DNA of 33,510 nucleotides from Cytophagaceae bacterium (GTDB lineage: Bacteria; Bacteroidota; Bacteroidia; Cytophagales; Spirosomataceae). Numbering within the stretch: the first letter of the stretch is position 1; each line of letters begins with the position of its first letter. This document shows positions 7,906 to 15,820 of this stretch, in pieces. The DNA is taken from positions 1-33,510 of the forward strand of contig JAHEAY010000011.1 in the NCBI GenBank assembly GCA_024642485.1, written 5' to 3'. Both the position numbers and the translations under genes were made by a program. The notes below the pieces were generated by a model. It searched no databases and was not told where the DNA came from. It saw nothing but the letters and a program-made list of their open reading frames with translations.

Positions 7906-8123
7906 AGACGCGAAGTATCGCGTCTCTACTATCGAAGGTCCAACGTCCAATGACCAACGTTCACAGTCTAAAGTCCAACGTCGATTAGACGCGAAGTATC
8001 GCGTCTCTACAATTGAAAGTCCAAAGTCCAAATTCCAATGTCCACAGTCTAAAGTCCAACGTAGATTAGACGCGAGGTATCGTAAATCTACAAGCCAGCG
8101 TCCAATGTCTAAAGTCCAAAGTC
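7906..8123. repeat. 81-bp higher-order tandem repeat (palindrome plus seven heptamers)
   Basis: Palindromes start at 7906, 7987 and 8068, exactly 81 bases apart. Each full unit is a 24-base palindromic element (arms AGACGCGA and TCGCGTCT, loop AGTA, tail CTAC), an 8-base spacer and seven heptamers of the GTCYAAN family (24+8+49=81). The third palindrome (8068-8091) is degenerate in its second arm, and its unit is cut short after four heptamers. Five heptamers of the same family precede the first unit (7871-7905). Confidence 0.9.
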
Positions 8124-8124
8124 T

Positions 8125-8185
8125 AAAAAAATCCGAAGCAAAAAGTATTCAGTTGCTTTTGCAGACTGATACAATTCACTTCGGA
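8125..8185 (-). terminator. rho-independent terminator of the DUF1080-oxidoreductase operon
   Basis: Read on the minus strand, TCCGAAG (8185-8179) pairs with CTTCGGA (8138-8132), an inner hairpin GCAAAAG/CTTTTTGC (one bulged base) sits between them, and seven T follow (8131-8125). It lies about 50 bases downstream of the oxidoreductase stop, with a heptamer array in between. Confidence 0.65.
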
Positions 8186-8197
8186 CTTAATTCCTCC

Positions 8198-8239
8198 GGA
8201 CTCCGGACTAGCGACTAGTGACTGACGACTAGCGACTAA
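8198..8239. repeat. heptamer array (CGACTAG type) containing the oxidoreductase stop codon
   Basis: Six in-phase 7-base units: GGACTCC, GGACTAG, CGACTAG, TGACTGA, CGACTAG and CGACTAA. The last contains CTA at 8236-8238, the reverse of the TAG stop codon of the minus-strand oxidoreductase gene. Confidence 0.8.
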
Positions 8240-9561
8240 TATTTAAACACCTTATCTCCCGCCATCACCTCTTGCGTCTTTTCATCAAACGTAACGCGTT
8301 GGCCTGTGCGATATGCGGCATTCGACATAATCGTTGCGATCGAGTGTTGGTAACCTGCTTCAATCGGAGCATTAGGTGTCTTGCGAGAACGAACACATTC
8401 CATCCAGTTTTTCACGTGGTTGAACGTTAAAACATCTCCTCCTGTATCTGCATCAGTCGCTACTTTTGCACCCTCAATTTTCATTGTCGGTAATAAGTTC
8501 GCCTGCAAGCCCATCGCTTTCGCCTCACGCTCACGCAAACCTCCGTTTGGAGAAATGGTATTGGTATCCAAATTCAATTCACCCCCATTTGAGTAGTAAA
8601 TCTCTTTCGTGCCACCTGCCGAATTCGAGAAACGAGAGGTAAACTGTACTTGGAATCCTTTGTTTCCTTGGCCATAATCGAATACCACAGTCATGGTATC
8701 GGCATTTTTCCGACCGTCATTCCATTGGTAAATTCCACCATTAGCAACCACTGAGTTTGGATGCTTTAAGCCTGTAAACCAGTGAACGGTATCAATTTGG
8801 TGTGACATCCATTGGCCCGGAATTCCTGATGAATATGGCCAGAATAAACGGTATTCTAAATATTTACGTGGATCAAACGTATCTGCTGGACGGTTCATCA
8901 AGAAACGCTTCCAGTCGATATCGGATTCCTTCAAGATGCTAGTCAATTCTGGGCGTCTCCAACGACCCGGTTGGTTCACGTTCCACATCAATTCCACCAT
9001 TTTGATATCACCAAATTTACCTGATTTGATAAATTCTTCTGCTGCCCAGTAGTTTTCTCCTGAACGGCGTTGTGAACCAATTTGAACAACACGACCTGAT
9101 TCTTTCACCGCTTTCAATACCGCACGGTTATCTTCCATCGTTTCTGCCAATGGCTTCTCCGTGTAGGTATCGCAACCTGCTTTTACCGCTTCGATGGTAT
9201 GCAAGGCGTGTTGGAAATCCGCCGTGGAAATGAAAACAGCATCTATGCCTTTGGCAGAATACAATTCCTCATTGTTACGATATGTCTGAATCGTGCCACC
9301 TAATTCTTTTTCTAAAAAGGCTTTCCCTTCATCACGTCTGCGGTTCCAAAGATCCGAAAGCGCAACCATTTCAAAGTTCATGCCTTTCGCCAAAGCTTTG
9401 AATGGTGGCACATGTGATGCACGGTGACGATCGGAGAATCCAACACACGCCACGCGTACACGGTCGTTTGCTCCAATAATCTTACTGTATGATTTAGCAC
9501 TAAAAGCGAGTGTTCCCAGTGTCGCCAAAGCTCCTTTTTGAATAAATGATCTTCTTTCCAT
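8236..9561 (-). CDS. Gfo/Idh/MocA family oxidoreductase, Tat-exported
   Basis: NAD(P)-dependent sugar-type dehydrogenase of 441 aa. The N-terminus MERRSFIQKGALATLGTLAF is a twin-arginine signal, so the protein is probably exported folded with its cofactor. The Rossmann strand VRVACVGFSDRHRA (35-48) and the EKP motif (135-137, with K136 the usual catalytic-region lysine) are present, as is GSQRRSG. This subfamily of Tat-signal oxidoreductases is common in Bacteroidota and Planctomycetota gene clusters that oxidise and cleave sugars at C3. It lies 8 bases after the tandem DUF1080 gene and is cotranscribed with it. A role in glycoside or 3-keto-sugar oxidation is inferred from this partner. The stop codon lies within a heptamer array. 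Confidence 0.93.
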   Translation of the reverse strand: MERRSFIQKGALATLGTLAFSAKSYSKIIGANDRVRVACVGFSDRHRASHVPPFKALAKGMNFEMVALSDLWNRRRDEGKAFLEKELGGTIQTYRNNEELYSAKGIDAVFISTADFQHALHTIEAVKAGCDTYTEKPLAETMEDNRAVLKAVKESGRVVQIGSQRRSGENYWAAEEFIKSGKFGDIKMVELMWNVNQPGRWRRPELTSILKESDIDWKRFLMNRPADTFDPRKYLEYRLFWPYSSGIPGQWMSHQIDTVHWFTGLKHPNSVVANGGIYQWNDGRKNADTMTVVFDYGQGNKGFQVQFTSRFSNSAGGTKEIYYSNGGELNLDTNTISPNGGLREREAKAMGLQANLLPTMKIEGAKVATDADTGGDVLTFNHVKNWMECVRSRKTPNAPIEAGYQHSIATIMSNAAYRTGQRVTFDEKTQEVMAGDKVFKY

Positions 9562-9569
9562 GGTAAGGT

Positions 9570-10937
9570 TTAGTTAATTTCTCTGATTTTGATGTTTTTG
9601 TAAAACACGGAATCCCCGTGCTCTTGAAATAGGATTGGGCCTTTATCTTGCATACCAAATCCATTCCATTTTGCATGCTTGCTGTGTGCCACAAGTACTT
9701 TGAAAATATTGCTTTTGCGCTCGTATTCCAATACTTTAAAACCGTTCAACCAATGTTGGACGATGTTGTTTGGATACACAATGATGCGTCCTTGATTCCA
9801 TTCGCCAATTTTCCGTTGGAAACGAGGATCTAATTTGTTTGAAGGAATGATGTCATAAAGACTCGCTAAGGTACGATTTCCCACTGTTCCTAATTTAGCA
9901 TCTGGGTGTTTGGCATCATCTAAAACTTGATATTCTAAGCCAACTGCCGACATCCCCGAATCATAGGTTTCATTGACAAAATATTTCACACCAGAATTAG
10001 CTCCTTCCGTTAATTTGAAATCAAATGTCAATTCAAATGCACCAAATTGTTCATTCGTTAAGATGTCTCCACCATTCACGGATTCCTTACCACCGGAAGA
10101 ATTCACATGTAGTGTTCCGTCTTCAACCGTCCAAACTGCTGGAGGTGCTGTTGTTTTGAATGCTGAACGGAAACCCGTTAAATCCTTTCCATTGAACAAT
10201 AATTTGAATCCTTCAGCTTTTTCTTGCTCAGATAAATTATTCAACATGTAGTTATCTACCACCGTTTTTCCATCCAGTGGTCGTGGTTGCATATCTTCTC
10301 CTGTCTGAATGCGGATATTTTTCCACATCACTTGCATGCCCGGTTTCATGTCGGCATAAATGGCATGAACTTGGAATGCGATGAAACCTTTGGCAGTCAT
10401 ATCGTCAACTAAATAAGTCACAGGAACGTCATTAATCCAAGTGCGAATCGTAGTTCCAATCGCCTCGATGCGGTAATGATTCCAAACATCTCCTAATTTG
10501 AATGCTTTTTTCGCTTCGGGTTTTAGTTCATTTTGAGATAACCAGCCCCGACGAGATTCATCGTAAATTCCGCCTGACCATCCACGTGTAGAAGGGTCGA
10601 TTTCTGCTTGGTAACCATGAACACGTCCATTTTGATATTCTGGGACCGAAAGACTACGGAATTGAATGCCTGAGTTCATTTTGTTGTCGACTTTTACATC
10701 TACTTCCAAAATAAAATCCCCGTATTCTTGTTCGGTGGCCATAAATGAGTTGCCGGTATTCGGAACGGTTGTTCCTACCATCACGCCATCTTTGACTTCA
10801 TATTTCGCGGTTCCACCTAATTGTTTGAAACCTTTGAAGGTTTTTCCATCGAATAAATTTGTCCATTTTTGGGCATTTGATTCGATTGAAATGCACATGA
10901 GCGCGACGCTCAAAGCATAGAGTAATTGTTTTTTCAT
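9570..10937 (-). CDS. secreted protein with two DUF1080 (3-keto-disaccharide hydrolase) domains
   Basis: A 455-aa protein with a signal peptide (1-22, ending SNAQ), so it is periplasmic or secreted. Two copies of the DUF1080 jelly-roll domain follow. The first (about 24-210) opens with WTNLFDGKTFKGFKQLGG and the second (about 235-453) with FKLLFNGKDLTGFR. Both carry the family motifs: a GDF/GAFELxxDxK strand, NSGIQFR or NSGVKYF, and a late strand with the xxW/HWLNG pattern. DUF1080 members have been shown to cleave 3-keto-glucosides; here that activity is a family-based guess. The oxidoreductase directly downstream (8-base gap) could make or reduce the keto-sugar. One duplicated domain may serve binding rather than catalysis. 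Confidence 0.92.
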   Translation of the reverse strand: MKKQLLYALSVALMCISIESNAQKWTNLFDGKTFKGFKQLGGTAKYEVKDGVMVGTTVPNTGNSFMATEQEYGDFILEVDVKVDNKMNSGIQFRSLSVPEYQNGRVHGYQAEIDPSTRGWSGGIYDESRRGWLSQNELKPEAKKAFKLGDVWNHYRIEAIGTTIRTWINDVPVTYLVDDMTAKGFIAFQVHAIYADMKPGMQVMWKNIRIQTGEDMQPRPLDGKTVVDNYMLNNLSEQEKAEGFKLLFNGKDLTGFRSAFKTTAPPAVWTVEDGTLHVNSSGGKESVNGGDILTNEQFGAFELTFDFKLTEGANSGVKYFVNETYDSGMSAVGLEYQVLDDAKHPDAKLGTVGNRTLASLYDIIPSNKLDPRFQRKIGEWNQGRIIVYPNNIVQHWLNGFKVLEYERKSNIFKVLVAHSKHAKWNGFGMQDKGPILFQEHGDSVFYKNIKIREIN

Positions 10938-11052
10938 AGTTCTTTTTTATTGTTAGCTAAAGGAAGCTCAACGCTGAAATTTACTCATTAATCTTTAAAT
11001 AATTCTGTTTGGCTGTGGGCTAGCATCAGGGCAAAAAATACTGAATGCGGAA

Positions 11053-11085
11053 TTGACGCGTTTTCCCACTATTCTATTACTTTTG
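11053..11085 (+). promoter_or_regulatory. probable Bacteroidota-type promoter of metZ
   Basis: TACTTTTG (11078-11085) matches the -7 consensus TAnnTTTG exactly. A TTG (11053-11055) lies 22 bases upstream as a possible -33 element, slightly further than usual. Transcription would start near 11092, about 14 bases before the ATG, leaving no room for a methionine riboswitch. Confidence 0.5.
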
Positions 11086-11105
11086 TAGATTAATTTTACA
11101 GCCTG

Positions 11106-12272
11106 ATGCAAAAACAAACAAAAGCTATCCGTATTCAAGCCGAACGTTCTCATAACCGTGAACATTCTGTCCCTCTTTATTTAACCTCGAGTTTCACATT
11201 CGAAGATGCGGAAGAAGGTCGCGCTATTTTCGCTGAAGAGAAGTCGGGAAATATCTATTCTCGCTACATGAATCCCAATGTGGATGAATTCGTAGAGAAA
11301 ATGGTGATGTTGGAAAACGCAGAAGATGGCTTAGCCTTTTCTACCGGGATGGCAGCAATTTTTGCGTCGATGGCTGGATTATTAAAAGCAGGAGATCACA
11401 TTGTGGCTTCCAATGCGCTGTTTGGTTCATGCATTCAGATCTTAACGAAGATTACGGCCAAATGGGGGATTGAATGTACATTTGTTCCTGGAGCTGATCT
11501 AAAAGCTTGGGAAGCAGCTATTCAACCAAATACCAAATTTTTGTTCTGCGAATCTCCGTCTAACCCAGGTTTAGAATTAATTGACCTGAAGGCTTTGGCA
11601 GATTTAAAGAAAGGGCGTGATATCGTATTGGCGGTGGATAATTGCTTTGCAACACCGATTTTACAGACTCCTTTGGATTTAGGTGCAGATTTAGTGATTC
11701 ACTCGGCAACGAAATACATCGATGGTCAAGGTCGCGTATTAGGTGGCGTGATTTGTGGGAAGAAGGTTTACATGGATGAAATTCGATTCTTTGCGCGTCA
11801 TACAGGACCTTCATTGTCTCCATTTAATGCTTGGGTACTATCTAAAAGTTTAGAATTATTGGACTTGCGTATGCAGAAGCATTCTGAAAATGCTTTGGCA
11901 TTAGCCGAAGCGTTGGAGGGTCATGCGGCTTTAGTTCAAGTGAAATATCCCTATTTGAAATCTCATCCCCAATATGAATTAGCTAAACGCCAAATGAAAT
12001 ATGGTGGCGGAATCTTAACCTTGGATATCAAAGGTGGATTCGAAAAAGTCGTTGCTTTCAGCAAGGCTCTGAAAATTGCATCTATTTCACCGAATCTTGG
12101 GGATTCTAGAACGATCATTACGCATCCAGCTTCTACCACGCATGCGAAAATTGCCGCGGAGGAAAAAGTGGCTTTGGGTATTACCGATGGATTGGTACGT
12201 GTGGCTGTGGGATTAGAATCGATTGAGGATTTGAAAGCCGATTTCTTACAAGCTTTAAACGCGATTCAATAA
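11106..12272 (+). CDS. metZ: O-succinylhomoserine sulfhydrylase (PLP-dependent trans-sulfuration family)
   Basis: Converts activated homoserine plus sulfide to homocysteine in methionine synthesis. At 388 aa it has the fold-type I features of the Cys/Met metabolism family: YSRYMNPNVDEFVEKM near the N-terminus, AFSTGMAAIFASM, the AVDNCFATPILQTPL aspartate motif (D178) and the PLP lysine K203 in HSATKYIDGQGRVLGG. The YIDGQGRVLGG sequence is characteristic of MetZ rather than cystathionine gamma-synthase, which usually reads YxxGHSD. The preferred acyl group (succinyl or acetyl) cannot be read from the sequence. Its stop overlaps the start of nuoH by one base (TAATG). Confidence 0.9.
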   Translation: MQKQTKAIRIQAERSHNREHSVPLYLTSSFTFEDAEEGRAIFAEEKSGNIYSRYMNPNVDEFVEKMVMLENAEDGLAFSTGMAAIFASMAGLLKAGDHIVASNALFGSCIQILTKITAKWGIECTFVPGADLKAWEAAIQPNTKFLFCESPSNPGLELIDLKALADLKKGRDIVLAVDNCFATPILQTPLDLGADLVIHSATKYIDGQGRVLGGVICGKKVYMDEIRFFARHTGPSLSPFNAWVLSKSLELLDLRMQKHSENALALAEALEGHAALVQVKYPYLKSHPQYELAKRQMKYGGGILTLDIKGGFEKVVAFSKALKIASISPNLGDSRTIITHPASTTHAKIAAEEKVALGITDGLVRVAVGLESIEDLKADFLQALNAIQ

Positions 12273-13360
12273 TGTTCATCGCGCTCCTGATATGCTTGGT
12301 TTTGTTGACAGTCAATGTCATCATCGGCGTATATGTCGAGCGTAAGCTATCTGCCTTCATGCAAGACCGTTTAGGTCCAATGGAAGTTGGTAAATGGGGT
12401 TTATTACAAGTATTTGCTGATTTGTTGAAGTTGTTCCAAAAGGAGGACATAGTTCCTGCTTTGGCTCAAAAGCGCTTATTTTTATTCGCCCCTTGGATTA
12501 TTTTCTTGTCGATTTTTGGTGCTTTTTCCGTGGTTCCTCTGAGTTCAGGCACCTGGTTGCAAGGTTCTCAAACAGAAATGGGTATCATGTTGCTGATGGG
12601 AATTGTTTCGTTGGACACCTTAGGTATTTTGTTGGCCGGCTGGACTTCAAACAATAAGTATTCCTTGCTCGGTGCGATTCGTTCTGCAGCCCAATTAGTT
12701 TCTTTTGAGATTCCTTTAGGTTTAACGATTCTCTGTGTGGTGATTATATCAGGGAGTTTGAATTTGCAGGATATTGCGGCCCAACAAGGCATTTTTTCTT
12801 CGGAGGTGCAGTATTTATTTGGTTTAAAATCGTTGGGGATTGAAATTCAATCGATTGGTGGCGTTTTAGCCTGGAATGTGGTTCGAATGCCCATGTTTTT
12901 TATTTTATTCATCTTGTATTTTATCGCTTCGCTCGCGGAAGCGAATCGGGCACCCTTTGATATTCCCGAAGCAGAATCAGAATTAGTGGGTGGGTTTCAC
13001 ACGGAATATGCCGGCATGCGCTGGGCGCTATTGTTTTTGTCTGAGTATGGCATGATGTTGCTCGTCAGTGTTGTCGGAGTTATCTTATTTTGGGGTGCTT
13101 GGTATTCTCCTTTTCCAAATATCGGATCAGTCCGTTTGGCTGATTGGACGAATGGTACACCCGGCACAATCGCTGCAACTTTGTGTGGTTTTGGCTGGAT
13201 CATGTTGAAAACATACGTTTTAATAGCGATTCAAATGTGGGTTAGGTGGACCCTACCTCGCCTTCGAGTAGATCAATTCATGTACCTCTGCTGGAAAGTA
13301 CTCATTCCTTTCGCTCTCCTTTTCGTCGCAATATCCTCCCTTTGGTCGCTACTCGGGTGA
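12272..13360 (+). CDS. nuoH: NADH-quinone oxidoreductase subunit H, isolated from other nuo genes
   Basis: Membrane subunit of complex I at the quinone-binding junction. The 362-aa protein has about eight or nine hydrophobic helices and the conserved motifs ERKLSAFMQDRLGP (28-41), ANRAPFDIPEAESELVGG, FHTEYAGMRWALLFLSEY and the C-terminal WVRWTLPRLRVDQFMYLCWK. No other complex I gene lies within the window, although nuoH is normally flanked by nuoG and nuoI. Here it is fused translationally by a one-base TAATG overlap to metZ. The protein looks complete and functional, so the rest of the complex must be encoded elsewhere. Confidence 0.95.
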   Translation: MFIALLICLVLLTVNVIIGVYVERKLSAFMQDRLGPMEVGKWGLLQVFADLLKLFQKEDIVPALAQKRLFLFAPWIIFLSIFGAFSVVPLSSGTWLQGSQTEMGIMLLMGIVSLDTLGILLAGWTSNNKYSLLGAIRSAAQLVSFEIPLGLTILCVVIISGSLNLQDIAAQQGIFSSEVQYLFGLKSLGIEIQSIGGVLAWNVVRMPMFFILFILYFIASLAEANRAPFDIPEAESELVGGFHTEYAGMRWALLFLSEYGMMLLVSVVGVILFWGAWYSPFPNIGSVRLADWTNGTPGTIAATLCGFGWIMLKTYVLIAIQMWVRWTLPRLRVDQFMYLCWKVLIPFALLFVAISSLWSLLG

Positions 13361-13374
13361 GAAAAGTCTGAGAA

Positions 13375-13404
13375 TTTGCGTAACATTGGCGTTTGCAAAA
13401 TTTG
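13375..13404 (+). promoter_or_regulatory. weak candidate promoter of the TonB receptor gene
   Basis: TTTG (13375-13378) and AAAATTTG (13397-13404, one mismatch to TAnnTTTG) are 18 bases apart, close to the Bacteroidota spacing. Transcription would start just before the ATG at 13416. It suggests that the receptor may be expressed independently of metZ-nuoH. Confidence 0.3.
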
Positions 13405-13415
13405 ACCAATCAATT

Positions 13416-15818
13416 ATGATCAAAAAAATTACCCTAATGTTGCTATTAGGTATCACGTGTGTGATGTTTGACCTAAAAGCACAATCCACTTCATTACCCT
13501 CCATTTCCGGAAAAGTAATCGATGCCCAAACAGGCGAACCACTCAGAAGCGCTGATATATCCGTTGATTTTAAGAAATCGGGGGTTCACACCGACAGCCT
13601 TGGAAATTACCGAATCTATTTGCCTTATGGTGAAGTAGTTATTAAATACAGCCATGTCGGCTACAATCCTTTTCGTACCAAAGTCTATTTGAAGGGCGAT
13701 GTAACCTTAGATGTGGAGCTAAATGACGTTACCAAACAATTAGAAGAGGTAATTGTATCTGCATCAACAAGCAAGCGCGATATTCAGACGCCATCTTTGG
13801 GTGTGACGGTATTGAGTTTAAAAGGAATCAAAAAACTTCCTACGATGATGGGAGAGGTTGATGTGATCCGTAGTTTACAATCCTTGCCGGGTGTTTCATC
13901 AGTTGGAGAAGGAGCGAACGGCTTGAACATTCGTGGTTCCAATGTTGATCAAAACTTAATTTTCATTGACGATACACCCATTTTCAATCCGACACACATG
14001 TTTGGATTGTTTTCGGTATTTGCATCCGATGCCATTCGGGATTTGGAATTGTATAAAGGAGGTATTCCAGCGCGATTTGGAGGTAGAACCGCAGCGGTCT
14101 TAGATATCAAAATGACGGAACCGAATACGGAGAAGTTTAAGATGCAAGGGGGAATTGGTTTGGTTTCCAACCGTGTTATGGCTGAAATTCCCGTGATTAA
14201 AGATAAATTATCGGTCTTGGTAGCAGGGCGATTATCTGTCAATGACTTCATGTTCAAATGGTTCGCGCCGGATTACTTGAAAAATATTCGTGCGAATTTC
14301 TCAGATGTAGCTACTAAGGTATTTTACAGACCTAACAATAAAAATACAATCTCTTTATCGACTTATTTGAGTCATGATTATTACCGAGTTGATTCCTTGT
14401 TCAGTATTGAGAATGTGATAGCGAAGCAAACATCCTTTGATTATGGGCATAAAAATGCCTCGATTCATTGGAATCATTATTTCTCCGATAAGTTAAATAT
14501 GATGATCAGTGCCTCTTTGACGAATTATTCGACGAAAACATGGGCACCAGATACAGTGAACACGATTGATTTACAGAGCTCGATACTGTATCGTAATATT
14601 GCGGCAAGTTTTGATTACCAACCGCGTGTAAATCACAAGATGAATTTTGGGGTAACTGCTACGCGTTATGATATCAAGCCTGGATCATTAAACGATGGCG
14701 TTGTTTCGCGTGTGGCACGTGTCATGCTACCTGATGAGCAATCGATCGAAGCAGGAATTTATGCGGATGACGAATGGAAAATCAATGAAAAATTAACGGT
14801 TCAAGTAGGTTTGCGTTATTCTCAATACTGGCGAATTGGAGCGGGAACCGTGAATCAATATGTTCCAGGGCAAATGCCATCATTAAATTCAATCGTGAAT
14901 AAAGTGAATTACGGCGATGGGGATGTGATGGCTTCTTATGGTGGACTAGAGCCACGTTTGACCATGAAATATTCATTGGCAGAAAATACGACGATTAAGT
15001 TTGGGTATAATCGCCAACAACAGTTTTTCCAATTGTTGTCGAATAATACGACTCCATTGCCAACGTCCCGTTGGAAAACCGCCGACTCATTTATCAAGCC
15101 ACAAGTTAGTGATTTTGTCTCCTTGGGATTGTTTAAAACCTTCAATGATAACGTATATGAGGCTTCTGTAGAATCGTATTATCGTGATGTGCGTAATACT
15201 TTGGATTTCGTTTCGGGTGCGAATTTGCAATTGAATCCGAACATCGAGACCCAATTAATCACAGGCAAGAGCAAGGCATACGGAATGGAATTCATGGTTC
15301 AAAAGAAGAAAGGGGAGTATTCAGGATGGATTTCCTACACCTATGCAAGAGCTTTCAATCAAATGGTGGGTGACTTTCCAGAGGTTCAAGCGATTAATGG
15401 TGGAGAGTGGTTTGCGACAAATTACGACAAGCCTCACTCGTTTAACATGATGTTGAACATTCAGCCTACGACGCACCATAGCTTCTCATTTACATTTGCT
15501 TACAATACGGGCCGTCCATTCTCATCGCCTTCGGGTAGTTATGAGATCGGTGGAAAGAAATTCCCGGTGTTTGCAGAACGTAATAATGATCGTGTGCGGG
15601 ATTATCACCGCTTAGATTTTTCTTGGACGATTAATAATCCATCGATGCGCAAGCAACGCTGGGAAGGAAGTTGGGTATTTACGGTCTATAATTTATATGG
15701 ACGCCAAAACCCTTATTCGGTTTTCTTTAAATCGACCAAAAATGGCTTGAAAGCCTATGAGTTGAGCGTTTTCGCTTCACCATTTATTTCTCTTACCTAT
15801 AATTTTAAATTCTTATAG
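13416..15818 (+). CDS. TonB-dependent outer-membrane receptor with carboxypeptidase-regulatory-like domain
   Basis: Outer-membrane active transporter of 800 aa. A signal peptide (1-23, ending LKAQ) is followed by a CarboxypepD_reg-like beta-sandwich (about 27-105; SISGKVIDAQTGEPL), a plug domain (about 115-225) and a 22-strand barrel ending in the aromatic-rich FISLTYNFKFL. The plug region NLIFIDDTPIFNPTHMFGLFSVF is typical of receptors paired with DUF4249 lipoproteins rather than of SusC. The frame is open to a TTG at 13386, but the ATG at 13416 directly precedes a good signal peptide. The DUF4249 gene starts 2 bases after the stop. The ligand is unknown; iron or heme is one possibility given hemH downstream, but DUF4249 pairs occur in many contexts. 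Confidence 0.92.
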   Translation: MIKKITLMLLLGITCVMFDLKAQSTSLPSISGKVIDAQTGEPLRSADISVDFKKSGVHTDSLGNYRIYLPYGEVVIKYSHVGYNPFRTKVYLKGDVTLDVELNDVTKQLEEVIVSASTSKRDIQTPSLGVTVLSLKGIKKLPTMMGEVDVIRSLQSLPGVSSVGEGANGLNIRGSNVDQNLIFIDDTPIFNPTHMFGLFSVFASDAIRDLELYKGGIPARFGGRTAAVLDIKMTEPNTEKFKMQGGIGLVSNRVMAEIPVIKDKLSVLVAGRLSVNDFMFKWFAPDYLKNIRANFSDVATKVFYRPNNKNTISLSTYLSHDYYRVDSLFSIENVIAKQTSFDYGHKNASIHWNHYFSDKLNMMISASLTNYSTKTWAPDTVNTIDLQSSILYRNIAASFDYQPRVNHKMNFGVTATRYDIKPGSLNDGVVSRVARVMLPDEQSIEAGIYADDEWKINEKLTVQVGLRYSQYWRIGAGTVNQYVPGQMPSLNSIVNKVNYGDGDVMASYGGLEPRLTMKYSLAENTTIKFGYNRQQQFFQLLSNNTTPLPTSRWKTADSFIKPQVSDFVSLGLFKTFNDNVYEASVESYYRDVRNTLDFVSGANLQLNPNIETQLITGKSKAYGMEFMVQKKKGEYSGWISYTYARAFNQMVGDFPEVQAINGGEWFATNYDKPHSFNMMLNIQPTTHHSFSFTFAYNTGRPFSSPSGSYEIGGKKFPVFAERNNDRVRDYHRLDFSWTINNPSMRKQRWEGSWVFTVYNLYGRQNPYSVFFKSTKNGLKAYELSVFASPFISLTYNFKFL

Positions 15819-15820
15819 AA

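Larger units (their letters stand above)
7703..8235. repeat. gene-free repeat region (533 bp): heptamer arrays, 81-bp repeats, terminator
   Basis: No plausible gene lies here. The interval holds a leftward-reading heptamer block (7765-7813), a forward heptamer block (7871-7905), about two and a half 81-bp higher-order repeats (7906-8123), a terminator for the minus-strand operon (8125-8185) and a CGACTAG-type array running into the oxidoreductase stop codon (8198-8239). The stretch 7814-7870 is AT-rich and shows nothing recognisable. The promoter of the PASTA gene should lie in 7703-7764 on the minus strand, but no clear consensus is visible. Confidence 0.85.

Noticed and set aside
7703-8235. 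The repeat region as a remnant of a transposon or a decayed gene.
   Set aside because: No transposase fragment, terminal inverted repeats or target duplication is seen, and every frame is closed by the heptamers; the content is fully explained by repeats and a terminator.
10938-11105. A methionine- or SAM-responsive riboswitch before metZ.
   Set aside because: The predicted transcription start leaves only about 14 bases of leader, and no conserved riboswitch core is visible.
13386-13415. A TTG start adding ten residues to the TonB receptor.
   Set aside because: It would put non-signal residues before a good signal peptide; ATG 13416 fits.
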